64,000 bases of DNA from Robiginitomaculum sp. (GTDB lineage: Bacteria > Pseudomonadota > Alphaproteobacteria > Caulobacterales > Maricaulaceae), in the NCBI GenBank assembly GCA_021647375.1, contig JAKIUV010000001.1:52111-116110 (forward strand), read 5' to 3'. Positions within the stretch are counted from its first letter, which is position 1. Each line of letters opens with the position of its first letter. Shown here in pieces: positions 9,555-18,306 of the stretch. Under the pieces are notes generated by a model. The model was not told the DNA's origin and made no database searches. It saw nothing but the letters and a program-made list of their open reading frames with translations. The translations under genes and the position numbers were made by a program.

Positions 9555-9618
9555 CCCTCAAGTGAAAGAAGCCCGTAAATTAGCTTGCCCTTCGTGATAA
9601 TCCTATTAATCAGGCGAG

Positions 9619-10845
9619 ATGTCTGAAACACTCACCATAACCAAACCAAAACTGTCGATGCTGGAATTTTCGGCTATGATGGCCTATATGATTTCCCTAG
9701 TGGCGCTGTCTATTGATGCCATGTTGCCGGTGATTGATGTGATCGGTGCCGATTTGGGGGTTACTGATCCCAACAAGCCGCAGCTTATTATTGGTATGTT
9801 GTTCTTGGGTCTGGCGATTGGTCAGGTGATTTACGGCCCCGTATCTGATAGTGTAGGCCGCAAGCCAGCCATTTTTGCCGGGCTTGGATTGTTTATTTTT
9901 GGCTGTGTTTTAACTATGGTCGCTCAGGATTTCAATGTCATGCTCTTGGGGCGGTTCTTGCAAGGGCTGGGCGTTGCCGGGCCGCGCATTGTTTCAACCG
10001 CCGTTGTCCGCGATATTTATTCGGGGCGGGAAATGGCCAAGGTGACATCATTTATTATGTCATTTTTTATTATTGTTCCGGCGCTGGCACCCTTGCTGGG
10101 ACAGTGGATTGCCGATTTATGGAATTGGCGTGCCGTGTATTTTTCTTTGTTGGCCATGGCGGCCATTGTGTCGCTTTGGTATGGCCTGCGCCAAGGCGAA
10201 ACTTTGCACCCTGAGTTTCGGCGAAAATTCTCTCTCCGAGCCATAATAGCAAATTTTATAGAAGCGCTGAAGTTTCGCGTCACATTTGGCTATTCACTGG
10301 CGGCAGGTATCGTTTACGGTGCATTTCTGGCCTATTTGATGACGTCGCCGCAATTATTTGCAGATGTGTTCGGCATCACCCATAATTTCCCTTATTATTT
10401 TGGTGCGCTGGCCATTTGCATCGGTTCTGCTGCTTTCGTAAACGCCCGATTGGTGATGAAGCTTGGTATGCGAAAATTATGTAATTGGGCACTCTTGGCC
10501 AAAGCTATATGGTCGGGCTTATTCTTTATAGCGGTCGTAATGCTTAACAAAACGGGGAGCGGCTTACCGCTCGTCGCATTTATGGTTTGGGCAGGATTCT
10601 CGTTCTTCTTGCTGGGTATTTTATTTGGTAATGTCAATGCTATTGCTATGGAGCCAGTTGGGCATATTGCAGGCGTTGGTGCGGCTGTTGTCGGGTGTTT
10701 GTCGGGGTTTGTCTCATTGGGCATAGGTACGTTGATCGGGCAATCTTATGGGGGGACAGTGTTGCCGCTCATCGGCGGGTTTGCCATATTGGCTCCGATT
10801 TCCTTATTGGTGATGAAGTGGGCAGATGATGAAAACATCAAGTAA
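9619..10845 (+). CDS. Bcr/CflA-family MFS multidrug exporter
   Basis: This 408-aa protein has about twelve hydrophobic segments. The major-facilitator signature between TM2 and TM3 is GQVIYGPVSDSVGRKPA, and the TM5 region has PALAPLLGQWI, which marks the drug:proton antiporter Bcr/CflA subfamily. TM1 contains LSIDAMLPV, also typical. The substrate is not predictable. Its end overlaps the next gene by 20 bp, so the two are probably co-transcribed. Confidence 0.9.
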   Translation: MSETLTITKPKLSMLEFSAMMAYMISLVALSIDAMLPVIDVIGADLGVTDPNKPQLIIGMLFLGLAIGQVIYGPVSDSVGRKPAIFAGLGLFIFGCVLTMVAQDFNVMLLGRFLQGLGVAGPRIVSTAVVRDIYSGREMAKVTSFIMSFFIIVPALAPLLGQWIADLWNWRAVYFSLLAMAAIVSLWYGLRQGETLHPEFRRKFSLRAIIANFIEALKFRVTFGYSLAAGIVYGAFLAYLMTSPQLFADVFGITHNFPYYFGALAICIGSAAFVNARLVMKLGMRKLCNWALLAKAIWSGLFFIAVVMLNKTGSGLPLVAFMVWAGFSFFLLGILFGNVNAIAMEPVGHIAGVGAAVVGCLSGFVSLGIGTLIGQSYGGTVLPLIGGFAILAPISLLVMKWADDENIK

Positions 10846-11734
10846 AGATAGTATTATCCACCGTACCAACAAACCTGTGCCGGGTGGGACTATGGCGGCT
10901 GTGCATTTTGGGCCGCGCTCTGAACCCGTAAAAATGGTGTATTTACATGCCAACGGGTTTAACGGACTGACCTATCGGAGCCTGCTAGAGCCGCTATGTA
11001 TACACGAGGGGGTACATATCATGGCGCTGGATCTGCGTGGGCACGGGCGGACGGATTTACCTATTGATGACGAAAATTTGGCCAGCCCTACCAATCACGC
11101 CAGAGATTTGAGCAAGTATCTACAGTCGCATATTGACGGCTCAATTATTGTGGCGGGACATTCCCTTGGAGCCAACACCGCGATTATTGCGGCGGGTATC
11201 GTCCCTGACAAAATAACAAAAGTACTGGCATTTGATCCTATAGTTTTACCAATCAGCGCGCGGATAATTATGGCAAGCCGGGCGGGGCGTAATTTTTTGA
11301 TGAAAAACTACCCATTTGCCAAAAACGCAGGGCGTAGACGTGATCAATTTTCATCGCCCGCAACCGCCTATAAACGTTACCACGGGCGTGGGCCGTTTAA
11401 ACACTTCCCAACAGATGTGCTGCACGATTATATCCAAGATGGATTTATTGAGCATGAAGGTGGCGTGCGTTTGGCGTGTCGCCCAAAGTGGGAGCAGCTC
11501 GGCTATGTAAATCAAGCGCAAAACATGAAGCGCCGAATTACTAACCTGCCGAAAGGCTCACGGATAATCATCACAGACTTTGTCAAACAATCCGAAGGAT
11601 GGATGCGGCGGACACGGCGCAGAAACCCAGATTTGCAAATAGATTATCATCCAACAAAAGATCATTTCTTCCCGGTGGTAGAGCCGGATATGAGCCGGGA
11701 GGCTTTACGTGATATTTTGAGTGCCGGATTTTAA
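10826..11734 (+). CDS. Alpha/beta hydrolase
   Basis: This 302-aa alpha/beta-hydrolase has the oxyanion region VYLHANGFNG, the conserved DLRGHGRTD turn, the nucleophile elbow GHSLGAN (Ser at about residue 114), and a C-terminal KDHFFPVVEP with the likely catalytic His. No signal peptide is visible, so it is probably cytoplasmic. The natural ester or amide substrate is unknown. It overlaps the MFS gene upstream by 20 bp and converges with the thioesterase gene (4-bp overlap at the stops). Confidence 0.88.
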   Translation: MMKTSSKDSIIHRTNKPVPGGTMAAVHFGPRSEPVKMVYLHANGFNGLTYRSLLEPLCIHEGVHIMALDLRGHGRTDLPIDDENLASPTNHARDLSKYLQSHIDGSIIVAGHSLGANTAIIAAGIVPDKITKVLAFDPIVLPISARIIMASRAGRNFLMKNYPFAKNAGRRRDQFSSPATAYKRYHGRGPFKHFPTDVLHDYIQDGFIEHEGGVRLACRPKWEQLGYVNQAQNMKRRITNLPKGSRIIITDFVKQSEGWMRRTRRRNPDLQIDYHPTKDHFFPVVEPDMSREALRDILSAGF

Positions 11735-12648
11735 GGCTTTAAGCCGTCAATTACACCAAATTTAAGTACGGCCAAAGCATCGTCGTCTATCTTGACCAGC
11801 CGCCTAGTTTTTAAATTGAACCGACAGCCAGACCCGACAAAACTTGTCCAACATTGGCCACTGACCGGATCTAAAATCCAGTGACAAATTTCGCGTGTAT
11901 GGGTGCTGGCACTGCGCAGGCCTGAGCGGATTTCATAAAGGTCGCCCGCTTTGGGGCGGAGTTTATGCCGCGCGCAAGCTTCCAATAGCGCCCCGCTCAT
12001 GCCGTCGTCGGATGCAAAATCTAAGTCCGGCCATGCAGATTTGAGATGCTGGGTAGAGTTAGAGACCCGCCCAATAATGGCAGTGGGCAAGACATGCCCA
12101 AACGCATCACATTCAGACGGCCTGAACACGCCGCGCCCAATGGTTTGTAAGCCCAATATATCGGCGTCGTCCATGGTCGGCAGACCTGCCATCTCGTTCG
12201 GGTCGATATTACGTGGTTTCGCCGTGTCGGGCATGTCAACAATATGTTGCGCGGCTAACTTTTTCGTGCGCTTGGACCAGCTAAATTTTATGCCCGTCCG
12301 CACTGCAACATGGGACAGGGTTTCGGTGATGGTTGCGGCAAGGCTATCCTTATTGCCGCTGATTATATGGATCAAGGTAATGTCGGTTTCACCGAGCGCC
12401 ACGACACCGCTTTGCACCGCCATGCCGTGACCGGGGCGCACTTCTTTGATATACTTTATGTGTTGCTTGGTTGGGACAATAGTGCTGAGGGAAGATGTTT
12501 TGTAAATGTGTGGCAAGCCAAGACTGTGGGCAAAGCGGGCGCGGGCTTCATGGGCGCGGTCAAAATAATAGCGCATATTCATATGGCCAAGCTCGTCCGC
12601 CTCCCAAGCCAAAGCTTCGCCGCGCCATGTTTCGATTAATTTATTCAC
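11731..12648 (-). CDS. Double-hotdog acyl-CoA thioesterase-like protein
   Basis: This 305-aa protein looks like two 4HBT/hotdog domains in tandem. The first (residues 1-140) has WEADELGHMNMRYYFDRAHE, matching the family pattern D-x-x-G-H-x-N/M-x-x-x-Y-x-x. The second (about 165-300) has FRPSECDAFGHVLPTAI. Such enzymes hydrolyse acyl-CoA thioesters, with the Asp as likely catalytic residue. It lies 7 bp downstream of the Zur-like regulator on the same strand and may share its transcript. The substrate is unknown. Confidence 0.8.
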   Translation of the reverse strand: MNKLIETWRGEALAWEADELGHMNMRYYFDRAHEARARFAHSLGLPHIYKTSSLSTIVPTKQHIKYIKEVRPGHGMAVQSGVVALGETDITLIHIISGNKDSLAATITETLSHVAVRTGIKFSWSKRTKKLAAQHIVDMPDTAKPRNIDPNEMAGLPTMDDADILGLQTIGRGVFRPSECDAFGHVLPTAIIGRVSNSTQHLKSAWPDLDFASDDGMSGALLEACARHKLRPKAGDLYEIRSGLRSASTHTREICHWILDPVSGQCWTSFVGSGCRFNLKTRRLVKIDDDALAVLKFGVIDGLKP

Positions 12649-12655
12649 GTTCGGC

Positions 12656-13123
12656 TTACGCGGCGCAGTTTTTGCATATGCCGTAATGCTCTATGACCGA
12701 GCGGCGGATAACAAATCCGCCCGGTATACAATCAATATGGTCATTGGCGGAACGTTCTTCCAAGTTTTCACAAGTTTCACAAATGAAAAATTCGGCAATA
12801 TGTCCGCCTTTTTCTTGATAATTATCTACGGAATGATCACAAGCAATATAGGCGTTCAAGGCCTCGACCCTATGGACTAACCCAAGGCCCGATAAAAAGT
12901 CCAAAGCCCGATAAACGGTCGGTGGTTTGGGGGAGCCAAATTCGGGGCGCAACTGATCAAGCAAATCATAAGCTTTGATCGGGCCTTTGCTACCCGCGAT
13001 CAAGGTAAAGACATGTTCGCGTAATTTGGTGAACCGGCGCCCTTGCTCGTCGCAAATTTGCCGAGCTGTCGCCAAAAGTTGTTCTGGCGTTTTGTGTTCG
13101 TGCTCGTGTTTACATGCTGTCAT
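12656..13123 (-). CDS. zur: Fur-family transcriptional regulator, Zur-like
   Basis: This 155-aa metalloregulator has the winged-helix domain in residues 15-90 (KAYDLLDQLRPEF...KPPTVYRALDFLSGLGLVHRVE). The dimerisation/metal domain has two Cys pairs, CETC and CKNC, that form the structural zinc site, plus a His-rich N-terminus (KHEHEHK). The zinc-uptake regulator assignment comes from the KPPTVYRALDFL recognition helix and the Zur-box-like sequence in its own promoter. A different Fur-family role cannot be excluded. No znuABC genes are adjacent. Confidence 0.8.
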   Translation of the reverse strand: MTACKHEHEHKTPEQLLATARQICDEQGRRFTKLREHVFTLIAGSKGPIKAYDLLDQLRPEFGSPKPPTVYRALDFLSGLGLVHRVEALNAYIACDHSVDNYQEKGGHIAEFFICETCENLEERSANDHIDCIPGGFVIRRSVIEHYGICKNCAA

Positions 13124-13139
13124 AATATCCTCTTGTTTG

Positions 13140-13156
13140 TGCCATTATAACATAGG
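13140..13156 (-). promoter_or_regulatory. Zur-box-like palindrome overlapping the zur promoter
   Basis: On the minus strand this reads CCTATGTTATAATGG. The left half (TATGTTATAA) matches the alphaproteobacterial Zur consensus around GTTATAAC, and the right half is degenerate. The embedded TATAAT is a plausible -10 element located about 20 bp upstream of the zur start, so binding would repress zur itself. This is inferred from motif resemblance only. Confidence 0.45.
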
Positions 13157-13352
13157 TTTTTGCATTTGCACCTGTGAATTTGGCCTGATTACTGCATGAG
13201 TTTACTATGATGGTGGTAATTACGGTCTTTTTACCATTGAAGAGCGGGCAAACATAGGCTAATGACCCTCAAATTTTCCAAATTGGGCAGTACACCAAAA
13301 TGGGATTTAGAATTTTGAAGCCACAACAAAGTGGGCAATTAAAGGAAATAAC

Positions 13353-14144
13353 ATGGCTAAAAAACCAACAAACCAAGTGGCAGCACAACCGAATGTAAGT
13401 GGTAATGTGATGATGTATGAAGATCCACAACCGTTGACCAAAGACAAACACGCTAACTACGGCGTAGTTCAGGTTGAAAAACCATTCGCATTTATGGAAA
13501 AAACCCATTTCATGCCAATCACCGCACCGGAATTTGGCTCTGCTTCTGCCAGTTATCCAATCATTTTTGCTGGTGATGATAAAACACCTTTGGCCGTTAT
13601 GGGCATCCGCGCCAACGAAAATCTGCTTATCGAAGACGGTGTGTTTAACAATAAATATTACATGCCGGCTTTTGCGCGCCGCTATCCGTTCGTACTTGCA
13701 GGCGACCAAGAGAATGATCGTTTTGTGGTTTGTGTAGACGAAAAGGCGGAATGTGTAACCGATAAAAAACCAACGCAAGCCTTCTTTGACGGCGACGAGC
13801 CTTCCCAGTTCACCAACGAAGCCTTTGAATTTCTAAAGCAGTTCGAGCAAGATCGCCGGGCTACCGAAGCTATGATTACCCGCTTTAAAGAGCTGGATTT
13901 GTTCGAGCAAAAGGAAATGAATTTCCAAGGCCAGAACGCCGACGGCACACCAGCCGAGAAGCAAAAAATTGCGGATTACTTTGCGATTACCGACGAGAAA
14001 CTTCGCGCTCTTGATGCCAAAACCACCAAAGAATTGATGGATAATGGCTTCTTGGCCGTTGCTTACGCCCATATGTTATCGCTTGGGAATTGGCAGCGTC
14101 TGGTCAATATGACTTTGGAGCGCGCCCAAGGCGAAAATGCATAA
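13353..14144 (+). CDS. SapC family protein
   Basis: This 263-aa protein matches the SapC family, a group common in marine alphaproteobacteria and often labelled S-layer related or peptidase-like. The conserved central part is YPIIFAGDDKTPLAVMGIR followed by YMPAFARRYPFVLAGD, with a C-terminal FLAVAYAHMLSLGNWQRLV. No signal peptide is seen. An AAAGGAAAT ribosome binding site precedes the ATG. It is monocistronic and ends at a good terminator. The biochemical role is not established for the family. Confidence 0.85.
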   Translation: MAKKPTNQVAAQPNVSGNVMMYEDPQPLTKDKHANYGVVQVEKPFAFMEKTHFMPITAPEFGSASASYPIIFAGDDKTPLAVMGIRANENLLIEDGVFNNKYYMPAFARRYPFVLAGDQENDRFVVCVDEKAECVTDKKPTQAFFDGDEPSQFTNEAFEFLKQFEQDRRATEAMITRFKELDLFEQKEMNFQGQNADGTPAEKQKIADYFAITDEKLRALDAKTTKELMDNGFLAVAYAHMLSLGNWQRLVNMTLERAQGENA

Positions 14145-14173
14145 GGCCGAAGCCGCAAATGCATAAATTTTTA

Positions 14174-14206
14174 GAAAGCCCCAACCCTTTGGTCGGGGCT
14201 TTTTTA
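14174..14206 (+). terminator. Rho-independent terminator after the SapC gene
   Basis: The stem AAAGCCCC (14175-14182) pairs with GGGGCTTT (14195-14202), and AACC/GGT extends it inward. A T-run (TTTTTT) follows on the plus strand. It lies between convergent genes and could also serve dadA on the minus strand, though the T-run there is interrupted. Confidence 0.85.
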
Positions 14207-14216
14207 TTGCGCATAT

Positions 14217-15485
14217 TTAATTTCTTGAAGGGTTAAATGCGCTTGCATCTAACCCGGTTGGCGTACCCAATAGTAGGTTAGCAAGTAATTCCCCCGAGCC
14301 AGCCGACATCGTCCAGCCCATATGGCCGTGCCCGGTATTGATAGCCAGTCCCGGTTTCATGTGACCAATAAACGGCATGCCGTCGGCGCTCACCGGGCGA
14401 AACCCGTGCCACGCTATGCCGTCTTGCGGCGATATGTTTTGAGATAATTCCGGATATACCGCACGAAGCATTTCAAACAGAAGTCTGAGGCGGGCATTGG
14501 GCATAGCCCTATTATATCCAGCAATTTCCGCTGTGCCCGCAATGCGTATTGATTTTCCGAGGGGCGTTACGGCACAATGTAGCGCGTCATCAACAACAGG
14601 GAGTTTAGGCACCGTTTGATTTTCATCTAATATATCTTCAAAGGTCAAAGAATAGCCTTTTACGGGGCGCAAAGCTAGTTTCACCCCCTGCGGACGCAAG
14701 ACATGTGTGCTGTGCGCTCCTGCTGCGATAATTGTTGTATTTGCGCATAAATCGCCAGCGTCCGCGCCCGCGCCGATCACCTTGCCGCGTTCAGACAGCA
14801 ACGCCTTAACAAACACACCGGTTAAAATTTCCCCGCCAAGTCTTTTTATTTCGGTCGCAAGCCCTTGGCAAAAAGCATAGGCATCGGCTTTATAATCTTC
14901 CGGGTAATAAATAGCTCCGGCGAGCCTATCTGTAATTGGCCCCAAGCAAGGTTCTTTCACGGCAGCTTCTTCGCCCGTTATATACTCTGCTTTCAAGCCC
15001 AACGCTTGTAACTTGTTGGTCAAAGCACTTGCTTTGGCCAATGTGGGTGCGTCCCGAAATATTTTTAAGAGGCCTGGCCCCTGATAATCATCTTCTATAT
15101 TTAGTTCTTCTCGCCAGTTCTGGATAAGATTGACCGAATAATTTGCAAGCTGGTAATTGGCTTTCGTGGCGTGCCAATGCCGGGCGGGTGTTGCGTGTTT
15201 GAGAAATTTTAACCCCCATGTTGTCACACTCGGCAGTGCCTGCAATCGTAAAATCATTGGCGACGGCAAGCCAAAAATCGACCCCAATAATTGCCGCCCG
15301 ACGCCCGGCCCGTTCCACGGGTCAGCCAGCGAAGCATGTACCATGCCCGCATTGGCAAAACTGGTTTCCAAAGCAATGCCCTCTCTGGCTTCAATGATGC
15401 GCACGGACGCGCCGCGCTTAATCAAGGCATAGGCTGTTGACAGACCGATTAGTCCACCGCCAATTATCTGGAAGTCAGGTTTCAC
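14217..15485 (-). CDS. FAD-dependent D-amino-acid dehydrogenase-like oxidoreductase (DadA type)
   Basis: This 422-aa protein begins with an FAD dinucleotide-binding motif (IIGGGLIGLSTAYALIKRG) and ends with GLAINTGHGHMGWTMSAGSG, characteristic of DadA/glycine-oxidase-type DAO flavoproteins. The conserved GFRPVSADGMPFIG precedes it. I place the start at GTG 15485, which overlaps the nitrilase stop as GTGA. The longer in-frame start at 15572 would run 87 bp into the nitrilase gene. It is the last gene of comF-grxC-nitrilase-dadA. The substrate (D-amino acid or another amine) is unproven. Confidence 0.87.
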   Translation of the reverse strand: MKPDFQIIGGGLIGLSTAYALIKRGASVRIIEAREGIALETSFANAGMVHASLADPWNGPGVGRQLLGSIFGLPSPMILRLQALPSVTTWGLKFLKHATPARHWHATKANYQLANYSVNLIQNWREELNIEDDYQGPGLLKIFRDAPTLAKASALTNKLQALGLKAEYITGEEAAVKEPCLGPITDRLAGAIYYPEDYKADAYAFCQGLATEIKRLGGEILTGVFVKALLSERGKVIGAGADAGDLCANTTIIAAGAHSTHVLRPQGVKLALRPVKGYSLTFEDILDENQTVPKLPVVDDALHCAVTPLGKSIRIAGTAEIAGYNRAMPNARLRLLFEMLRAVYPELSQNISPQDGIAWHGFRPVSADGMPFIGHMKPGLAINTGHGHMGWTMSAGSGELLANLLLGTPTGLDASAFNPSRN

Positions 15486-16303
15486 TGCCCCGTTAAATCC
15501 GTCGTCTGTTGCCAGGCCGGAATACGGGCGCGGGTTTTGTTGACGAGGCCTAGTGATAAATCTGCACAGCAATATCCAGGTTCATCATGATCCAACTCGG
15601 CAATAACATCCCCCCAAGGATCGACAATCATGCTGCGCCCCCAAGTCGCACGGCCATTATCGTGGATACCACCTTGCGCCGCTGCCATGATGTAGGAACT
15701 GGTCTCTATTGCCCGTGCGCGTAGTAAAACACGCCAATGGGCTTTCCCGGTAATGGCCGTGAATGCAGCAGGCACGGTCAATATGTGAGCGCCGCGCTCT
15801 GCGTAATATTTATACAAATTAGCGAAACGCAAATCATAGCAAATGCTGAGACCAATATTAAAGCCGCCCGCCGCAGTCATGACGGGCTTGTGGCCGGCTT
15901 GGTAATTCGATGATTCTTTCCAGGTCTCGGTGTCGTTAATAGCCACGTCGAACATATGGATTTTATCATAACGAGCCTTGATAGCGCCGTCTGGCCCAAA
16001 CATATAGGAACGGTTGGCGGCTTTGTCGCTCCTCAACTTTATCGCCATAGAGCCTATTAAAAGGTCAATTCCCAGCTCTTTGGCCAAGGCACTGAAGTGC
16101 GCAACACCCTGCGTTTCTTGTTCTGGTTTAATCGCCGCAAACAATTTTTTAGTATTTCCCTGCATCAGCAAAGTATTTTCCGGGGTGACAATAAATTTGG
16201 CACCATCCTTATGTGCGGCGCGGATAATCTGTTCGGCATGGTCAAGATTGGCAGCAATGTCAGCACCGCAACGCAAATTTATCACTGCCGCCCGTAAACT
16301 CAT
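15482..16303 (-). CDS. Carbon-nitrogen hydrolase (nitrilase superfamily, Nit/omega-amidase-like)
   Basis: This 273-aa protein has the catalytic triad of the superfamily: Glu in TPENTLLM (about residue 42), Lys in YDKIHMFD (about 112) and Cys in LSICYDLRF (about 154). It is close to the eukaryotic Nit1/Nit2 type, which clears deaminated glutathione or omega-amides. Its place next to grxC supports a glutathione-related repair role, but that is inference. It overlaps grxC by 4 bp (ATGA) and dadA by 4 bp (GTGA). Confidence 0.9.
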   Translation of the reverse strand: MSLRAAVINLRCGADIAANLDHAEQIIRAAHKDGAKFIVTPENTLLMQGNTKKLFAAIKPEQETQGVAHFSALAKELGIDLLIGSMAIKLRSDKAANRSYMFGPDGAIKARYDKIHMFDVAINDTETWKESSNYQAGHKPVMTAAGGFNIGLSICYDLRFANLYKYYAERGAHILTVPAAFTAITGKAHWRVLLRARAIETSSYIMAAAQGGIHDNGRATWGRSMIVDPWGDVIAELDHDEPGYCCADLSLGLVNKTRARIPAWQQTTDLTGQ

Positions 16304-16560
16304 TTTGCTAATAAACCATCTAATTTACCGTTTTTTTCCAACGCCATCATATCATCACAACCACCAATATGATCATCACCAATGAAAATTTGTGGAACAC
16401 TAGTACTACCGCCGGAGCGCTGGATCATTTCGGCGCGCAGTTTCGCATTCATTCCAACATTAATCTCTTTGAAGCTAATGTTTTTCTTTTTCAGCAAGCT
16501 GAGTGCGCGCCAGCAAAAAGGGCACATGGCGCTTGTATATATGGTGACCAGTTTCATCAT
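16300..16560 (-). CDS. grxC: Glutaredoxin (Grx3 type)
   Basis: This 86-aa dithiol glutaredoxin has the active site SAMCPFCWRA, the cis-proline TSVPQIFIGDDHIGG and the downstream GGCDD glutathione-binding motif. It reduces protein disulfides and glutathione mixed disulfides in the cytoplasm. It overlaps the nitrilase gene by 4 bp and lies 22 bp downstream of comF, a conserved alphaproteobacterial arrangement. Confidence 0.94.
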   Translation of the reverse strand: MMKLVTIYTSAMCPFCWRALSLLKKKNISFKEINVGMNAKLRAEMIQRSGGSTSVPQIFIGDDHIGGCDDMMALEKNGKLDGLLAK

Positions 16561-16582
16561 TTATCCTTGAATTATCTACGCC

Positions 16583-17374
16583 CTATTTAGGGATTTCTTG
16601 CGGTCTGACAACCCGCATAAGTGTAAGTGCGTCAACCCGCCTTGCCCCTGCGCGTTTTAGGGGGTTGGCACACGCCGACAATGTCGAACCAGTGGTATAA
16701 ACATCATCAATCAATACCACATGCTGTCCTTTGACCGCGTCTTTAAAATTTGGACGCATATTAAAGGCACCCGAAACATTACGCCGCCGTCCCAAAAATG
16801 TTAGCCCGCCCTGGCTCGGCGTGTTCTTACGCCGCACCAAGGCCTCTGTCTGGTAGGGGATGGCACTGAGCCGCGAAATTGTTCTTGCCAAAAGCGCCGC
16901 TTGATTAAACCTACGCTGTCGCAAACGGCTAGGATGTAATGGCACGGGGATAAGGGTATCCGCCTCATCCAACACTGCCGAACCAGCTCGCATCATTTGG
17001 GCTGCAAAAAATTCCAGCCCGTCTGTGCGCCCGCCATATTTAAAATCCAGTACCAATTTACGACTAATATCATCGTAGGTGATAGCAGAACGGGCATGGT
17101 CAAAAATCGGCATGTGAGCGTGGCACCGCATACATAATGCATCAACTCCCTGTTCAAACTCAAATGGGAAACCGCAAGCCGTACAGCAAGGATCGTCAAT
17201 GAATTTCAAACTTTGCCATAATTCCGTATCCATTTGCAGATCATCTTTGGATAAGACCCGCCCCGTAATCAAAGAGTGGGGCGGTAAAACGGTATCTTGT
17301 ATCCGGGATAGAGAATTTGCCATTAAACTGGGGAGAGACCGGAGAAGAGAATATGGGACTTTCAATTGCGACAT
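16583..17374 (-). CDS. comF: ComF family phosphoribosyltransferase-like protein
   Basis: This 263-aa protein has an N-terminal Cys-rich zinc-ribbon-like part (PCCTACGFPFE...ALCMRCHAHMP) and a PRTase domain with the PRPP-binding loop VVLIDDVYTTGSTLSAC near residue 220. ComF proteins are linked to DNA uptake and homologous recombination in competent bacteria. No other competence genes are adjacent. It is the first gene of the comF-grxC-nitrilase-dadA operon and diverges from the methyltransferase gene, with a 20-bp gap between starts. Confidence 0.9.
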   Translation of the reverse strand: MSQLKVPYSLLRSLPSLMANSLSRIQDTVLPPHSLITGRVLSKDDLQMDTELWQSLKFIDDPCCTACGFPFEFEQGVDALCMRCHAHMPIFDHARSAITYDDISRKLVLDFKYGGRTDGLEFFAAQMMRAGSAVLDEADTLIPVPLHPSRLRQRRFNQAALLARTISRLSAIPYQTEALVRRKNTPSQGGLTFLGRRRNVSGAFNMRPNFKDAVKGQHVVLIDDVYTTGSTLSACANPLKRAGARRVDALTLMRVVRPQEIPK

Positions 17375-17394
17375 AATCAGCCCATATCAGAATA

Positions 17395-18294
17395 ATGACA
17401 CAATTAAAAGAACCTCTGCAAAAGAATAAGACCACAGAACCATTTGAGCGTGTCTTGGTGCGCCAACGGCGGGGGCGGGCGCAAAAAATTCTCGGTGAAC
17501 GTTTTTTGTATATGCGGTGCGTTGATGACGTTGTTGAACGTGTTCTTGATGTCCGGAAAAACTTTGACCGCACGTTGTTAATTGGGGCGCTCAACGCAAC
17601 TCAATTGGTGGCCGGTAGGTTAGGGGCAAAACTTGGCCATGTGACATTTGCGGATAATACGGCATATATTTCGGGACTTGACATTGTCTGTGATGAAGAG
17701 GCGCTACCGTTTAAACCTGGTAGCTTTGATTTGGTTGTAAACCTGTTGACGCTTCACGGCGTGAACCAAGTGCCGCAGGCTTTGGCAAAGATAAGAACCG
17801 TGTTAAAACCAGACGGGTTATTTTTGGCGGCATTGTTCGGCGGGGAAACTCTGGGAACCCTACGCCATACTCTGTACGCGGTAGAAGATCAATTGTATGG
17901 CCGTGTCAGCCCGCGCGTGGCCAGTATGATCAGGCTTGACCAGGCGGCATCTCTTTTATCGGCCAGTGGTTATACCATGCCCGTAGCTGACCGGGACGTT
18001 GTCGATGTGAATTATTCGTCCCTCGACAAATTATATAAAGATTTAAGGCTCATGGGCGAAACCAATATGTTGTCAGCCCGGGCGCCAAATCCGGTATCTT
18101 CTCGTTTTTTCCAAATGGTTGAAGCCCTCTACACATGTGACCACAGTACAAAATCTGGTAAGCTTAAGGTCAGGTTTGAAATCATCTGGTTAACCGGATG
18201 GGCGCCACACCCCAATCAGCCCAAGCCGTTAAAACCAGGCTCGGCTACAACAAAATTAGCTGTTGCGTTGGGTGTACAAGAAGAAAAACTCTAA
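17395..18294 (+). CDS. SAM-dependent methyltransferase fold protein, NDUFAF5-like
   Basis: This 299-aa class I methyltransferase-fold protein has an early FERVLVRQRRGRAQ segment, a weakly glycine-rich motif I region (LLIGALNATQLVAG), and the acidic/aromatic LPFKPGSFDLVVNLLTLHGVN motif. The C-terminal WLTGWAPHPNQPKPLKPGSA is typical of alphaproteobacterial relatives of mitochondrial NDUFAF5, a complex I assembly hydroxylase. The bacterial function is not established. BioC-like annotation is common but less likely. It is divergent from comF. Confidence 0.82.
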   Translation: MTQLKEPLQKNKTTEPFERVLVRQRRGRAQKILGERFLYMRCVDDVVERVLDVRKNFDRTLLIGALNATQLVAGRLGAKLGHVTFADNTAYISGLDIVCDEEALPFKPGSFDLVVNLLTLHGVNQVPQALAKIRTVLKPDGLFLAALFGGETLGTLRHTLYAVEDQLYGRVSPRVASMIRLDQAASLLSASGYTMPVADRDVVDVNYSSLDKLYKDLRLMGETNMLSARAPNPVSSRFFQMVEALYTCDHSTKSGKLKVRFEIIWLTGWAPHPNQPKPLKPGSATTKLAVALGVQEEKL

Positions 18295-18306
18295 TGTCCT
18301 CTGACC

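Noticed and set aside
13269..13778. 169-aa minus-strand open frame overlapping the SapC gene
   Set aside because: It has no recognisable domain, an improbable His/Phe/Cys-rich composition and no ribosome binding site; SapC on the plus strand explains the region.
15486..15572. N-terminal extension of the DadA-like protein from 15572
   Set aside because: It lies inside the nitrilase gene and precedes the natural FAD-motif start; the GTG at 15485 forms a standard GTGA overlap.
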